DNA from: JAEXOD01 sp043805435
GTDB taxonomy: Bacteria > Bacteroidota > Ignavibacteria > Ignavibacteriales > Melioribacteraceae
Direction of reading: 5' to 3'
NCBI GenBank assembly: GCA_043805435.1
Contig: JAZDHY010000080.1
Location: 37,941-101,940 of the forward strand
Length of the DNA stretch: 64,000 bases
Within the stretch, counting starts at the first letter, position 1, and every line of letters begins with the position of its first letter. Below the pieces are notes generated by a model. That model searched no databases. It saw only the letters and a program-made list of their open reading frames with translations, and was not told where the DNA came from. The translations under genes and the position numbers were made by a program. Of the stretch, positions 9,333-17,558 are shown one piece after another.

Positions 9333-10988
9333 ATGACAAATGAATTTAAATTACCGGAATTAGGCGAGAATATTACTAGTGCGCAAGTAACTAAAGTTCT
9401 TGTTAAACCCGGAGATAAAATAATAAAAGACCAATCTGTTTTAGAGATTGAGACCGATAAAGCTTCTGTTGAAGTTCCGGCAGAATTAGAAGGCATTATT
9501 AAAGAAGTTTTTATTAAAGAAGGTGCAATTGTAAAAGTTGGTTCTATTGTTTTTACGTTTGAATTGGAAAACGAATTGCCTGTTACTGAAAAAGTTACTC
9601 CTATTGCTGATAAAATAGCTGAACCAGCAAAAGAACCAAACAAAATTGTTGCCGCACAAAAAGTAGTGCCTGTTTTAGTAGTAGAAACAGGAAAAGCAGA
9701 ATTTAAATTACCGGAATTAGGTGAAAATATTACTTTAGCAACTATTACAAAAGTGTTAATTAAAAAAGGTGATATAATAAATGCTGATACAATAGTACTT
9801 GAGATTGAAACCGATAAAGCAACAGTTGAAGTTCCTTCGGAAATGACAGGTACAGTAACTGAAGTATTTGTTAAATCGGGTGAAAAAGCTAAAGTAGGAC
9901 AAGTGATTTTTACTATTTCGGGACAAAGTATTCCTAAAGCATCCGCTAAATTTGGATCCATAGAAAAAGATGAACCAGTAGTAACAGCATTTAAACCTGA
10001 AGTTATCACGCGAGACGAGTCAAGTGTAATTAAATTAACACCTCCAATAATTCCGCCAAGAAGTGCTATGCCTATTAAAATAGCTCCCGCAGCTCCTTCT
10101 GTACGCAGATTTGCGCGTGAAATTGGAATTGATATACATTTAGTACGCGGAAGTGATAAAAGCGGAAGGATATCAGTTGAGGATGTAAAGACGTTTGCAA
10201 AATCATTAAATGAAAGAATATTATCTAATCCTGCTTCGTCAGCGTTTGGTGTTAAGTTATCTCCGTTGCCCGATTTTTCAAAATGGGGTGACATTGAAAG
10301 AGTGGAGATGAGTAATATTAGAAAAAAAACGGCCGAACACCTTTCGTATGCGTGGAGCAGTATTCCCGCAGTTACTCAGTTTGACAAAGCCGATATTACC
10401 GAACTTGAAAAAATAAGAAAAATGTTTGGTAAAAAAGTAGAAGCAAAAGGAGCAAAATTAACTGTTACGGCAATATTATTAAAAATAATTGCCTCCGCAT
10501 TAAAGGTTTATCCGCAGTTTAATGCTACAATTGATATTGAAAAAAACGAAATAATTTATAAAAAATATTACAATATTGGTATTGCAGTAGATACCGATAG
10601 AGGTTTATTGGTTCCTGTAATTAAAAATGTTGACAAAAAGAATATTGTTGATTTGGCAGTAGAACTTGGCGAAATTTCTGTAAAAGCACGCAATAAGAAA
10701 TTAACTATTGAAGATATGGTGGGTGGGAATTTTTCAATTAGTAATTTGGGAAGCATTGGCGGAACGTTTTTTACCCCTATTGTAAACTCACCCGAAGTAG
10801 CAATTTTAGGAGTTTCGCGTTCATTTTACGAACCTGTTTATGTTGACGGTAAATTTGAACCTAGATTAATTCTTCCTCTTTCGTTATCTTACGACCATAG
10901 AATTATTGATGGTGCAGATGGTGCCCGTTTTATTAGATGGATAGTTGAAGCGATGGAACAACCATTTCTTTTAGCACTTGAAGGATAA
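9333..10988 (+). CDS. aceF: dihydrolipoamide acetyltransferase (PDH E2) with two lipoyl domains
   Basis: 551 residues. Two lipoyl domains carry the E-T-D-K-A motif with lipoylated lysines at about residues 43 and 162, separated by an Ala/Pro/Glu/Lys-rich linker. A peripheral subunit-binding domain follows (about 254-291, S-V-R-R-F-A-R-E ... G-R-I-S-V-E-D-V). The catalytic acetyltransferase domain ends with S-Y-D-H-R-I-I-D-G-A, containing the active-site His and Asp. It forms the core of the pyruvate dehydrogenase complex and binds AceE and LpdA. It starts 31 bp after aceE, consistent with one transcript. Confidence 0.96.
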   Translation: MTNEFKLPELGENITSAQVTKVLVKPGDKIIKDQSVLEIETDKASVEVPAELEGIIKEVFIKEGAIVKVGSIVFTFELENELPVTEKVTPIADKIAEPAKEPNKIVAAQKVVPVLVVETGKAEFKLPELGENITLATITKVLIKKGDIINADTIVLEIETDKATVEVPSEMTGTVTEVFVKSGEKAKVGQVIFTISGQSIPKASAKFGSIEKDEPVVTAFKPEVITRDESSVIKLTPPIIPPRSAMPIKIAPAAPSVRRFAREIGIDIHLVRGSDKSGRISVEDVKTFAKSLNERILSNPASSAFGVKLSPLPDFSKWGDIERVEMSNIRKKTAEHLSYAWSSIPAVTQFDKADITELEKIRKMFGKKVEAKGAKLTVTAILLKIIASALKVYPQFNATIDIEKNEIIYKKYYNIGIAVDTDRGLLVPVIKNVDKKNIVDLAVELGEISVKARNKKLTIEDMVGGNFSISNLGSIGGTFFTPIVNSPEVAILGVSRSFYEPVYVDGKFEPRLILPLSLSYDHRIIDGADGARFIRWIVEAMEQPFLLALEG

Positions 10989-11013
10989 TTTATATATATG
11001 AAAATGGAGATAA

Positions 11014-12432
11014 ATGATGTTAAATAATACTCAATTGGCAGTAATTGGCGGTGGACCAGGTGGATATGCGGCTGCTTTTTTAGCAGCGGATTTAGGTATG
11101 CAGGTTACATTGATTGAATTAGAAAAAAATCCCGGTGGGGTTTGTTTATATAGAGGGTGTATCCCTTCAAAAGCATTATTGCATATAGCAAAATTATTAA
11201 ACGAAGCCGAAGAAGCAAAAAACTGGGGTGTATATTTTGAAAAACCAAAAATTGATTTGGATAAATTACGTACATGGAAGGAAGGCGTAGTTAATAAACT
11301 TACCGGCGGTTTGGGTATGCTTAGCAAACAGCGTAAAATTAATTATATTAACGGTAAAGCATCGTTTGTAAATTCATCAACCTTGTTAATAGAAAAAGTT
11401 GACGGCACCAACGAAGAATTAACTTTTACAAACGCCATTATTGCTACCGGTTCGGTACCGACTAAAATTCCCGGTTTGTCAATAGATTCACCGTTAGTAA
11501 TGGATTCGACTGCTGCTTTGGCGTTAAATGATATTCCGGAAAAATTACTTGTTATAGGCGGCGGATACATTGGGCTTGAACTCAGTTCGGTATATGCAGC
11601 ATTTGGAAGTAAAGTTACTGTTGTGGAAATGACACCCGGATTATTACCCGGTGCCGATAGAGATATGACGGCTGTTTTAGCAAAAAGTATTAATAAAAAA
11701 ATGGAATCGGTTTTGCTTAATACAAAAGTTGTTAGTCTGGCAGAACGTGACGGTAAAATTTATGTAAAATTAGAAGGAGCAAAAGCCCCTGCCGAAGAAG
11801 TAGAATTTGATAAAGCTTTAATTTCAATTGGCAGAAGACCGGTTACAACCGGCTTTGGTTTGGAAAACACAAGCGTAAAAGTTAACAGCCGGGGTTTTAT
11901 TGAAGTTAACGAACAACTTCAAACTGCCGACCCCAAAATATATGCTATTGGTGATGTTGTCGGTAATCCCATGCTGGCACATAAAGCGTCTGCCGAAGGC
12001 AAGGTTGCCGTAGAATCAATTGCGGGACATAAAGTAGCTTTTGAACCCAGCGCAATTCCGGCGGTTGTATTTACTGATCCTGAACTTGCTTGGGCGGGGT
12101 TAACCGAAACTGAAGCTAAAGAAAAAGGAATTAAAGTGGAAGTCGCAAAATTCCCATGGGGTGCTTCCGGACGTGCTACAACTATTGATAGAAATGACGG
12201 TCTTACAAAATTACTTATTGACCCCGAAACACAGCGAATACTTGGTATGGGTATAGTTGGTGCAGGTGCAGGCGAAATGATTGCAGAAGGTGTTGTTGCT
12301 ATTGAAATGGCAGCCAATGTTAAAGATTTGGCTTTGTGTATTCATCCTCACCCAACATTATCGGAAACAATTATGGAATCCGCCGAAGTATTTTTTGGCC
12401 AAAGCACACATTTATACAGACCAAAAAAATAA
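11014..12432 (+). CDS. lpdA: dihydrolipoyl dehydrogenase (E3)
   Basis: 472 residues, a normal length. It reoxidises the dihydrolipoyl groups of E2 using FAD, passing electrons to NAD+. Seen in sequence: FAD-binding G-G-G-P-G-G-Y-A-A (12-20), redox-active C44-L-Y-R-G-C49 followed by I-P-S-K-A-L, NAD-binding G-G-G-Y-I-G-L-E, the second FAD motif Y-A-I-G-D-V, and C-terminal H-P-H-P-T-L-S-E with the catalytic His-Glu pair. Two adjacent ATGs (11014, 11017) follow GGAG at 11006-11009 and either could be used. Third gene of the PDH operon, closed by a terminator. Confidence 0.97.
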   Translation: MMLNNTQLAVIGGGPGGYAAAFLAADLGMQVTLIELEKNPGGVCLYRGCIPSKALLHIAKLLNEAEEAKNWGVYFEKPKIDLDKLRTWKEGVVNKLTGGLGMLSKQRKINYINGKASFVNSSTLLIEKVDGTNEELTFTNAIIATGSVPTKIPGLSIDSPLVMDSTAALALNDIPEKLLVIGGGYIGLELSSVYAAFGSKVTVVEMTPGLLPGADRDMTAVLAKSINKKMESVLLNTKVVSLAERDGKIYVKLEGAKAPAEEVEFDKALISIGRRPVTTGFGLENTSVKVNSRGFIEVNEQLQTADPKIYAIGDVVGNPMLAHKASAEGKVAVESIAGHKVAFEPSAIPAVVFTDPELAWAGLTETEAKEKGIKVEVAKFPWGASGRATTIDRNDGLTKLLIDPETQRILGMGIVGAGAGEMIAEGVVAIEMAANVKDLALCIHPHPTLSETIMESAEVFFGQSTHLYRPKK

Positions 12433-12473
12433 TTTTGAATTTTTAATTCTAAATTTTGAATTAGGGAAGTTGC

Positions 12474-12509
12474 AAAACCGTCGCAGCGTAATAGTTGGGC
12501 GGTTTTTTT
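12474..12509 (+). terminator. terminator of the PDH operon
   Basis: AAAACCGTC pairs with GGCGGTTTT (one wobble) across a ~15-base loop and is followed by a T run. It sits about 40 bp after the lpdA stop. Confidence 0.75.
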
Positions 12510-12600
12510 ATATGAAAAAGAACATCATATAAACAGATTATTATATTTGCAATTCAACAAGTCCGCCTTTTGTCAGGCTAAACAGCAAGACCCAGTCAAA

Positions 12601-12632
12601 ACAAGCCCCATCGGGGCGAAACGTTAATAGAA
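12601..12632. repeat. short GCCCC-hairpin repeat fragment
   Basis: ACAAGCCCCATCGGGGCGAA contains a GCCCC-ATC-GGGGC hairpin and is followed by an A-C-G-T-T-A-A-T-A-G tail. It resembles the small palindromic interspersed units common in Bacteroidota-type intergenic DNA. It sits between the lpdA terminator and the RhuM remnant. Confidence 0.4.
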
Positions 12633-12663
12633 TTAAAAACAAAAAATTACGTAATTAACAATG

Positions 12664-12850
12664 TTATTTTACCGCATATGTTTTTCCATCTTCGGCAGTA
12701 TGTCGGAATTTCCGAACAACTGAAATTTCATCATGTTCGCCTTCTTGAAAAATATTTTTAAATGTTTGCTTGTGTTAACCAAACGGTTTTATCTTTTTGG
12801 GCTATTTTATATTTCTCCGTCTTGGTTTTTTTTATATTACAATCAGCATT
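12664..12850 (-). pseudogene. decayed RhuM-like virulence/DNA-binding protein fragment
   Basis: On the minus strand, one frame encodes K-D-K-T-V-W-L-T-Q-A (around 12764-12795). After an apparent internal deletion and frame change, another frame encodes KNIFQEGEHDEISVVRKF followed by R-H-T-A-E-D-G-K-T-Y-A-V-K and a stop at 12664. RhuM-family proteins have V-W-L-T-Q-A-Q-x-A-E-L-F, then x-H-I-K-N-I-F-x-E-G-E-L ... S-V-V ... D-G-K-x-Y. Both blocks are present in the right order with the middle helix missing. This is a broken remnant, not a working gene. An open frame on the opposite strand here is an artefact. Confidence 0.65.
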
Positions 12851-12851
12851 T

Positions 12852-13187
12852 TTATATTATCATTTTTAAATATTTATTATATTCGTCCGGGATGGGGATT
12901 TTTGTGTCTTTGGCGTAAGTACGGAAAGCATTATTGAGCCATATTTTAGTAGTAAAAACATCCTTAATAATTAAAACATATTTTTCGTCTTCTTTCAAAA
13001 TATCAAACTTAATATCAAAATTTAACGGGTCGTTTTCGCCTCGTAAGTTTAACTTGCCCCACATTTTTTTATCTTTTATGTTTATGTTTAAGTCGTTAAT
13101 ATCTCCAATGTTATCTAACTTGGAGTTAATTGCCGATGTTAGTAGTTTTGGCAAAGCTTTATTAACCATACCGTCAAATAGACTCAT
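12852..13187 (-). CDS. hypothetical protein, 111 residues
   Basis: No family is recognised with certainty. The sequence reads MSLFDGMVNKALPKLL... with the pattern of a small soluble or periphery-bound protein. It has a basic-hydrophobic N terminus, then a lysine/aspartate-rich beta-like region with L-N-I-N-I-K-D-K-K-M-W-G-K-L-N-L-R-G, then a closing K-I-P-I-P-D-E-Y-N-K-Y-L-K. This layout faintly recalls lipid-binding DUF2993/LmeA-like proteins, but that is a guess. No signal peptide or membrane segment is seen. It is divergent from the CBS gene, about 135 bp away. Confidence 0.6.
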   Translation of the reverse strand: MSLFDGMVNKALPKLLTSAINSKLDNIGDINDLNINIKDKKMWGKLNLRGENDPLNFDIKFDILKEDEKYVLIIKDVFTTKIWLNNAFRTYAKDTKIPIPDEYNKYLKMII

Positions 13188-13253
13188 TTTCCACCAATAT
13201 TATAATTTATAAGTAAATTTAATAATTATTTAACAAATTTTATAAAAAATATG

Positions 13254-13282
13254 TTGAAAATCTAATTAAAAAATTGTATAAT
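13254..13282 (+). promoter_or_regulatory. sigma-70 promoter of the CBS-aat operon
   Basis: TTGAAA (13254-13259) and a perfect TATAAT (13277-13282) are separated by 17 bp. Transcription would start near 13290, about 33 nt before the CBS protein start at 13323. Confidence 0.7.
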
Positions 13283-13322
13283 AAGACATATTATGCTATT
13301 TAATTTTAAAAGGAGTGCTTCT

Positions 13323-13751
13323 ATGAAAAATCTTAAAGATTTAGTGGAATCCAAAAAATTATATACAGTTAAAAGCGGATCAACAATACATGATGTTGTG
13401 TTGTATATGGCCGAACACAATATTGGTTTAGTTCCGGTTTTAGATGCTTCAAATCGTCTTGTGGGTGTTTTTTCGGAACGTGATTTGGTTAGGCGTATAA
13501 TTGCAAAAAATCTTGATATTGCTACTACTATTATAGATTCTGCAATGTCAACAGAACTTATTGTAGCAAATATTGCCGATACATACGAAAATAGCTTAAA
13601 AAAAATGACAAACTCCAAAGTTAGACATTTACTTGTAATTGATAATGACAAGCTTGTTGGTATTGTTTCGATAAGGGATCTGTTTGAAATTGATAGAAGT
13701 TATTTGAAAGAAACAATAGAAGTGTTAAACAATTATATTTATACGGCATAG
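13323..13751 (+). CDS. CBS-domain protein (tandem CBS pair)
   Basis: 142 residues consisting only of two CBS motifs: the first includes D-V-V-L-Y-M-A-E-H-N-I-G-L-V-P-V-L-D and L-V-G-V-F-S-E-R-D-L-V, the second includes V-R-H-L-L-V-I-D-N-D-K-L-V-G-I-V-S-I-R-D-L. Such stand-alone pairs bind adenine nucleotides or similar ligands and act as sensors; the partner is unknown. The start at 13323 is chosen over an in-frame ATG at 13293 because AGGAG (13311-13315) is seven bases upstream and the promoter would otherwise leave no leader. The stop codon directly abuts the aat start, so the two are co-transcribed and probably translationally coupled. Confidence 0.9.
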   Translation: MKNLKDLVESKKLYTVKSGSTIHDVVLYMAEHNIGLVPVLDASNRLVGVFSERDLVRRIIAKNLDIATTIIDSAMSTELIVANIADTYENSLKKMTNSKVRHLLVIDNDKLVGIVSIRDLFEIDRSYLKETIEVLNNYIYTA

Positions 13752-14357
13752 ATGAGTAAACCCCGCAAAGTAGACAAGCATAATCCCTATCTCGAACCGT
13801 TTATGATGCTTCAGCTATATTCCGAAGGTGCTTTTCCTATGGCTGATGAAAATAAACAAATAAATTGGTATATGCCCAAAACCCGTACAATTATTCCTTT
13901 AGATAATTTTAATATTCCCCGTTCATTAAAAAAGTTTATTGAAAAATCGGATTTTGAATATAAAATAGATACGTGCACAATGGAAATAATTAAAAATTGC
14001 GCAAACAGAACTGAAACGTGGATTTCGGCAGAGTTGATGGAAGCTTATGATAGAATAAGGCATCTGGGGTTTTTACATAGTGTTGAAGTATTTAGGAATA
14101 ATCTATTGGTTGGCGGTTTATATGGTGTTTCTATAAGAGGTGCTTTTTTTGGTGAATCGATGTTTTCACTTGTTCCGCAGGCATCAAAATGCGCTTTGGT
14201 TAAATTAATAACCCATTTAAAAGAAAAAGGATTTTTTTTGCTTGATGTGCAGTATGTAACCTTACATTTGCAAATGTTTGGTGCTATCGAAATAAACTTT
14301 GAAGAATATGAAAAATTATTACAAAATGCTTATCAAAAAGAGATGTTTTTTACATAA
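13752..14357 (+). CDS. aat: leucyl/phenylalanyl-tRNA-protein transferase
   Basis: 201 residues, somewhat shorter than the ~230 of E. coli Aat. It transfers Leu or Phe from aminoacyl-tRNA to N-terminal Arg/Lys of proteins, marking them for ClpAP through ClpS (the bacterial N-end rule). Seen: Y-S-E-G-A-F-P-M-A-D, W-Y-M-P-K-T-R-T-I-I-P, H-S-V-E-V-F ... L-V-G-G-L-Y-G-V, G-A-F-F-G-E-S-M-F-S and L-D-V-Q-Y-V-T-L-H-L. It begins at the base after the CBS gene stop. Confidence 0.93.
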   Translation: MSKPRKVDKHNPYLEPFMMLQLYSEGAFPMADENKQINWYMPKTRTIIPLDNFNIPRSLKKFIEKSDFEYKIDTCTMEIIKNCANRTETWISAELMEAYDRIRHLGFLHSVEVFRNNLLVGGLYGVSIRGAFFGESMFSLVPQASKCALVKLITHLKEKGFFLLDVQYVTLHLQMFGAIEINFEEYEKLLQNAYQKEMFFT

Positions 14358-14416
14358 CTTTATTATATTAGTATCGTCTAAATTAGATAAATTTATAATT
14401 TTTTTATAGGGAAATA

Positions 14417-15343
14417 ATGGACGCTTTGGAAGTTAAAAATTTAAGTAAATCATTTAGAACAATTAAAGCAGTTGATAACGTATCGTTTAAGGTGCCGGAA
14501 AAATCAATTTTTGGTTTAATTGGACGAAATGGTGCCGGAAAAACTACTACAATAAGAATGATGATGAATATTTATTCGCCGGATAACGGTGAAGTGTTTT
14601 TAAGAGGAAAAAAGATCGGTTCGGAATTTAAAAGCAAAGTAGGATATTTGCCCGAAGAAAGAGGACTTTACAAAAAAATGAAAGTGCTTGATACTCTTCT
14701 TTATTTTGCGGAATTAAAAGGGAAATCGGGCAAGGAAGTTTTAGGCAGGGCAATGCGTTATTTGGAAAGGTTTGAACTTAAGGAAAGAGCAAATAGCAAA
14801 ATTGAAGATTTGTCAAAAGGAAATCAGCAAAAAATACAATTTATCACCGCAATTTTGCACAATCCGGATTTTTTGATACTTGATGAACCATTTTCGGGAT
14901 TAGATCCTATAAACACTAATTTGCTTAAAGAAATTATACTTGAAATGAAAGAAGAAGGGAAAGTAATTATTCTTTCTACCCATTTAATGGATTTTGCCGA
15001 AAGATTATGCGATCATATTGCAATGATTGATACCGGAAGGATAATTCTTGACGGGGGTATGAATGACATTAAATCAAAATACGCCAATAAAAATATTAGT
15101 GTTAGTGCCGAAGGAGATATTTCGTTTTTAGGCAATTTGCCTTTTGTTGAACATATCGAAAATTTTGGTAACTCTATTGGAATTCGTGTAAAAAATACTA
15201 CCGATATTCAGGAAGTTTTAAAAGCACTGTTAGAAAAAAATATTAAAGTAAACAGATTTGATGCAAATAGTATTTCACTTCACGAAATATTTGTATCGCT
15301 AGCCGGTTCTGAGATTAATGAAGAAAGAACAGGGGTGAAATAA
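14417..15343 (+). CDS. ABC transporter ATP-binding protein, NatA type
   Basis: 308 residues. Walker A G-R-N-G-A-G-K-T-T-T, signature L-S-K-G-N-Q-Q-K (the usual LSGGQ is LSKGN, typical of NatA-type exporters) and Walker B L-I-L-D-E-P-F-S-G-L-D-P are all present, with a ~90-residue C-terminal regulatory tail. It powers the permease encoded next; the stop and the next start overlap as TAATG. Members of this pair export Na+ or small compounds, or act in envelope homeostasis. The substrate cannot be told from sequence. Confidence 0.92.
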   Translation: MDALEVKNLSKSFRTIKAVDNVSFKVPEKSIFGLIGRNGAGKTTTIRMMMNIYSPDNGEVFLRGKKIGSEFKSKVGYLPEERGLYKKMKVLDTLLYFAELKGKSGKEVLGRAMRYLERFELKERANSKIEDLSKGNQQKIQFITAILHNPDFLILDEPFSGLDPINTNLLKEIILEMKEEGKVIILSTHLMDFAERLCDHIAMIDTGRIILDGGMNDIKSKYANKNISVSAEGDISFLGNLPFVEHIENFGNSIGIRVKNTTDIQEVLKALLEKNIKVNRFDANSISLHEIFVSLAGSEINEERTGVK

Positions 15344-16611
15344 TGAATATTAAAAATATTATAGTTATTGTAAAACGAGAATTGATGGATAAGTTATATT
15401 CAAAAACTTTTGTATTTATGACTTTGCTTATTCCGGCTATTATGCTTTTATCAATTGGGCTTCAAACATTATTTATGAGTATAGACGGTGACGAAGGCAC
15501 AAAAATAACCTTTGTTTCAGAAACACCGGAATTAAATGATAAAATAGAACAACAAATAAACGAACTTCCGTTTGTAAAAAGCGGATTTTATAAAATTACA
15601 TATTTAGTACAAAATAAAACCGATTTTGAAAAATATTTATCGGATAATAAAGTAAAACTGATTAAAAACAGTAAAGAAAATATTATTTACGTGCCGGCAA
15701 CAGTACTTAAGGATAAACAACTGCAGTTTTATTCCAATAATCCAATTAACAATCCTTTGTTTAGTAAATTAAAAGATCCTTTAAATAAAGTTTTTGTTGA
15801 TATGTATTTTAGCGGTAAAGAACTTTCGGAAGAAGAGATAAAATATGCACGCGGAAGTGTAGATTTTAACGGTTTTCGTATAACAAAAGATGAAAAAGTA
15901 GAAGAAGAAGGTGTTGGAAACTTAGTAATTTCATTTTTATTTACCTTTTTGCTTTATATGAGTTTGCTTATACTTGGCCAGTTAATGATGCGTGCGGTTG
16001 TTGAAGAAAAAAACAATAGAATAGTTGAAATAATACTTTCTTCTGTAAGTAGTAAAGATTTGATGGTTGGAAAAATTTTAGGTGCGGTCGTTACAGGTGT
16101 TTTGCAGATGACTATTTGGCTTTTACCTGTAATTATGTTAATTACAACAACGTGGTTTGCTTTACCAAAAGAATTTACTTTTAGTTTAAGCGGCTGGCAG
16201 GTATTTTATTATTTGTTAAATTATATTATGGGTTTGTTAACCTATTTAAGTTTATTTGCAACGGTTGGAGCAATTTTTGATAACGATCAAGATGCCCAAT
16301 CGGGTATTTGGCCTCTTACATTATTAATAATGATTCCGTTTTTTATTGCAATATCATTATCCAATAATCCAAATAATCAATTAGCTTTAATAGCTTCAAT
16401 TGTTCCTTTTTCATCAATTATAGTAATGCCTGCTCGTTTTACATTAATTGATGTTCCTTTATGGCAGTTTATTTTATCAATTGCACTGGATATAGCAGTT
16501 TTATTTGCAATATTCCCGTTAGCCGGTAAAATTTACAGAATAGGAATTTTGCTTACAGGCAAAAAGCCAACATGGAAAGAAGTTTTTCAATGGCTTAAAG
16601 CTAAAGATTAA
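15343..16611 (+). CDS. ABC transporter permease, NatB/YhaP type
   Basis: 422 residues. One N-terminal transmembrane segment (about 20-42) is followed by a large extracytoplasmic loop (about 45-195), then five or six membrane spans in the C-terminal half, the ABC2-type topology of NatB-like permeases. A cytoplasmic E-E-K-N-N-R-I-V-E-I-I-L motif, typical of the coupling loop in this family, follows the second segment. It overlaps the ATPase gene by one base and forms the exporter with it. Confidence 0.9.
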   Translation: MNIKNIIVIVKRELMDKLYSKTFVFMTLLIPAIMLLSIGLQTLFMSIDGDEGTKITFVSETPELNDKIEQQINELPFVKSGFYKITYLVQNKTDFEKYLSDNKVKLIKNSKENIIYVPATVLKDKQLQFYSNNPINNPLFSKLKDPLNKVFVDMYFSGKELSEEEIKYARGSVDFNGFRITKDEKVEEEGVGNLVISFLFTFLLYMSLLILGQLMMRAVVEEKNNRIVEIILSSVSSKDLMVGKILGAVVTGVLQMTIWLLPVIMLITTTWFALPKEFTFSLSGWQVFYYLLNYIMGLLTYLSLFATVGAIFDNDQDAQSGIWPLTLLIMIPFFIAISLSNNPNNQLALIASIVPFSSIIVMPARFTLIDVPLWQFILSIALDIAVLFAIFPLAGKIYRIGILLTGKKPTWKEVFQWLKAKD

Positions 16612-16618
16612 TATTATA

Positions 16619-16667
16619 TACTGCGGTTTTTTCAATTATATGCAAAATAGATGTAAAAACCGCAGTT
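16619..16667. terminator. long inverted repeat after the ABC exporter genes
   Basis: ACTGCGGTTTTT and AAAAACCGCAGT form a perfect 12 bp stem around ~23 bases. It lies between the exporter stop (16611) and the rpsT promoter and probably ends the exporter transcript. The T tract is inside the stem rather than after it, so the mode of action is uncertain. Confidence 0.5.
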
Positions 16668-16683
16668 ACATTAGGTAACTTAT

Positions 16684-16712
16684 TTGACTTAAAATGAAAA
16701 ATCAATTATATT
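16684..16712 (+). promoter_or_regulatory. sigma-70 promoter of rpsT
   Basis: TTGACT (16684-16689), 17 bp spacer, TATATT (16707-16712). The same pair of hexamers with the same spacing precedes the tetR operon. It gives a short leader of about 27 nt before the rpsT start. Confidence 0.7.
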
Positions 16713-16746
16713 TGTAAACTTTAATATTAAAATGTAAGGAATTAAA

Positions 16747-17013
16747 ATGGCGCAACACAAGTCAGCAGAAAAACGTGTTAGAACAAGCGAAAGAAAACGT
16801 GCTAGAAATAAAGCAGCCCTATCAAAATTTAGAACTTTAAGCAAAACTGTTTTTGGTTCACAAGAAAAAGCTGAACTTGAAAGCAAATTGAAAGAAGCAG
16901 TTTCCGCATTAGATAAAATGGTTACTAAGGGTAGAATGCATCGCAATACAGCAGCAAGAAAAAAATCTGCTTTAACAAGATATGTAAATACAGTTGTAGC
17001 TGAAAAAAAATAA
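16747..17013 (+). CDS. rpsT: 30S ribosomal protein S20
   Basis: 88 residues, the standard length. A lysine/arginine-rich helical protein (MAQHKSAEKRVRTSERKRARN ..., then G-R-M-H-R-N-T-A-A-R-K-K-S-A-L) that matches bS20 throughout. It binds the 5' domain of 16S rRNA in small-subunit assembly. It is a single-gene transcript from its own promoter, preceded by GTAAGGA at a good distance. Confidence 0.97.
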   Translation: MAQHKSAEKRVRTSERKRARNKAALSKFRTLSKTVFGSQEKAELESKLKEAVSALDKMVTKGRMHRNTAARKKSALTRYVNTVVAEKK

Positions 17014-17196
17014 GTTAAACCTTAATAAGTTTTCCTTTTTACATCCCTAAAAATTGAAATTACCTTGAAGATTTTTCGAATAGAAATAATCTGCAGGGTA
17101 ATTGCCGTTTAAAAAGTAATTATTACCCGCATTTTATTGCCCCCAAAACGGATAAAATATGTTTCGGACTCTTAGAAATATTATTTGTTGTGTTTG

Positions 17197-17408
17197 TAGA
17201 TCTAGATTTATCTCGCGGATTTTAAATGAACAAAGCTTGCGAACTAAAGTTCGCGCTACAATTAGGCGTTCTTCTGTATGGTTTTAGGCTTGTCGAAAAA
17301 GTGGATCGCTTTACACTCTTTAAATTGTTATACTGCATAATTGTAGAGCGAGATTTATCTCGCGGTTTTTTAAATCAACAAAGCTTGCGAACTAAAGTTC
17401 GCGCTACA
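17197..17408. repeat. two REP-like hairpin repeat units
   Basis: Two copies of a ~65 bp unit at about 17197-17259 and 17342-17408. Each carries an A-G-A-T-T-T-A-T-C-T hairpin (perfect as GCGAGATTTATCTCGC in the second copy, 17348-17363) followed by a short A/T spacer and the perfect hairpin GCGAACTAAAGTTCGC (17239-17254 and 17387-17402) plus G-C-T-A-C-A-A-T-T. The same GCGAACTAAAGTTCGC unit recurs four times at 49.7-50.3 kb. A 69-residue open frame crossing this area is not a gene. The rest of 17014-17558 shows no gene. Confidence 0.8.
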
Positions 17409-17434
17409 ATTATGGATTCTTCGGTTCTAAAGTG

Positions 17435-17472
17435 AAAAAAAACGCCGTGTTTATATTTTCCTCGGCGGTTTT
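17435..17472 (-). terminator. terminator downstream of the T9SS 3' gene part
   Basis: Read on the minus strand, AAAACCGCCG and CGGCGTTTT form a stem with one bulged base, ending in a run of eight T. It lies about 90 bp after the stop of the split T9SS gene. Confidence 0.65.
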
Positions 17473-17558
17473 AACAATCATTAAAAATTTAGAATTAAAA
17501 ATTAAAAATTAATTTTCTCTTTTCATTTAAACTTTAACCTTCAACTCTTAACACTGCT

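Noticed and set aside
9320..10294. 324-residue open frame antisense to aceF
   Set aside because: It mirrors the highly periodic lipoyl-domain coding strand; aceF is certain and the antisense frame has no start signal.
12733..12918. 61-residue hydrophobic plus-strand frame
   Set aside because: It is the opposite strand of the RhuM remnant and the end of the minus-strand hypothetical gene.
17226..17435. 69-residue open frame on the plus strand
   Set aside because: It is made from REP-like hairpins and shows no protein-like composition.
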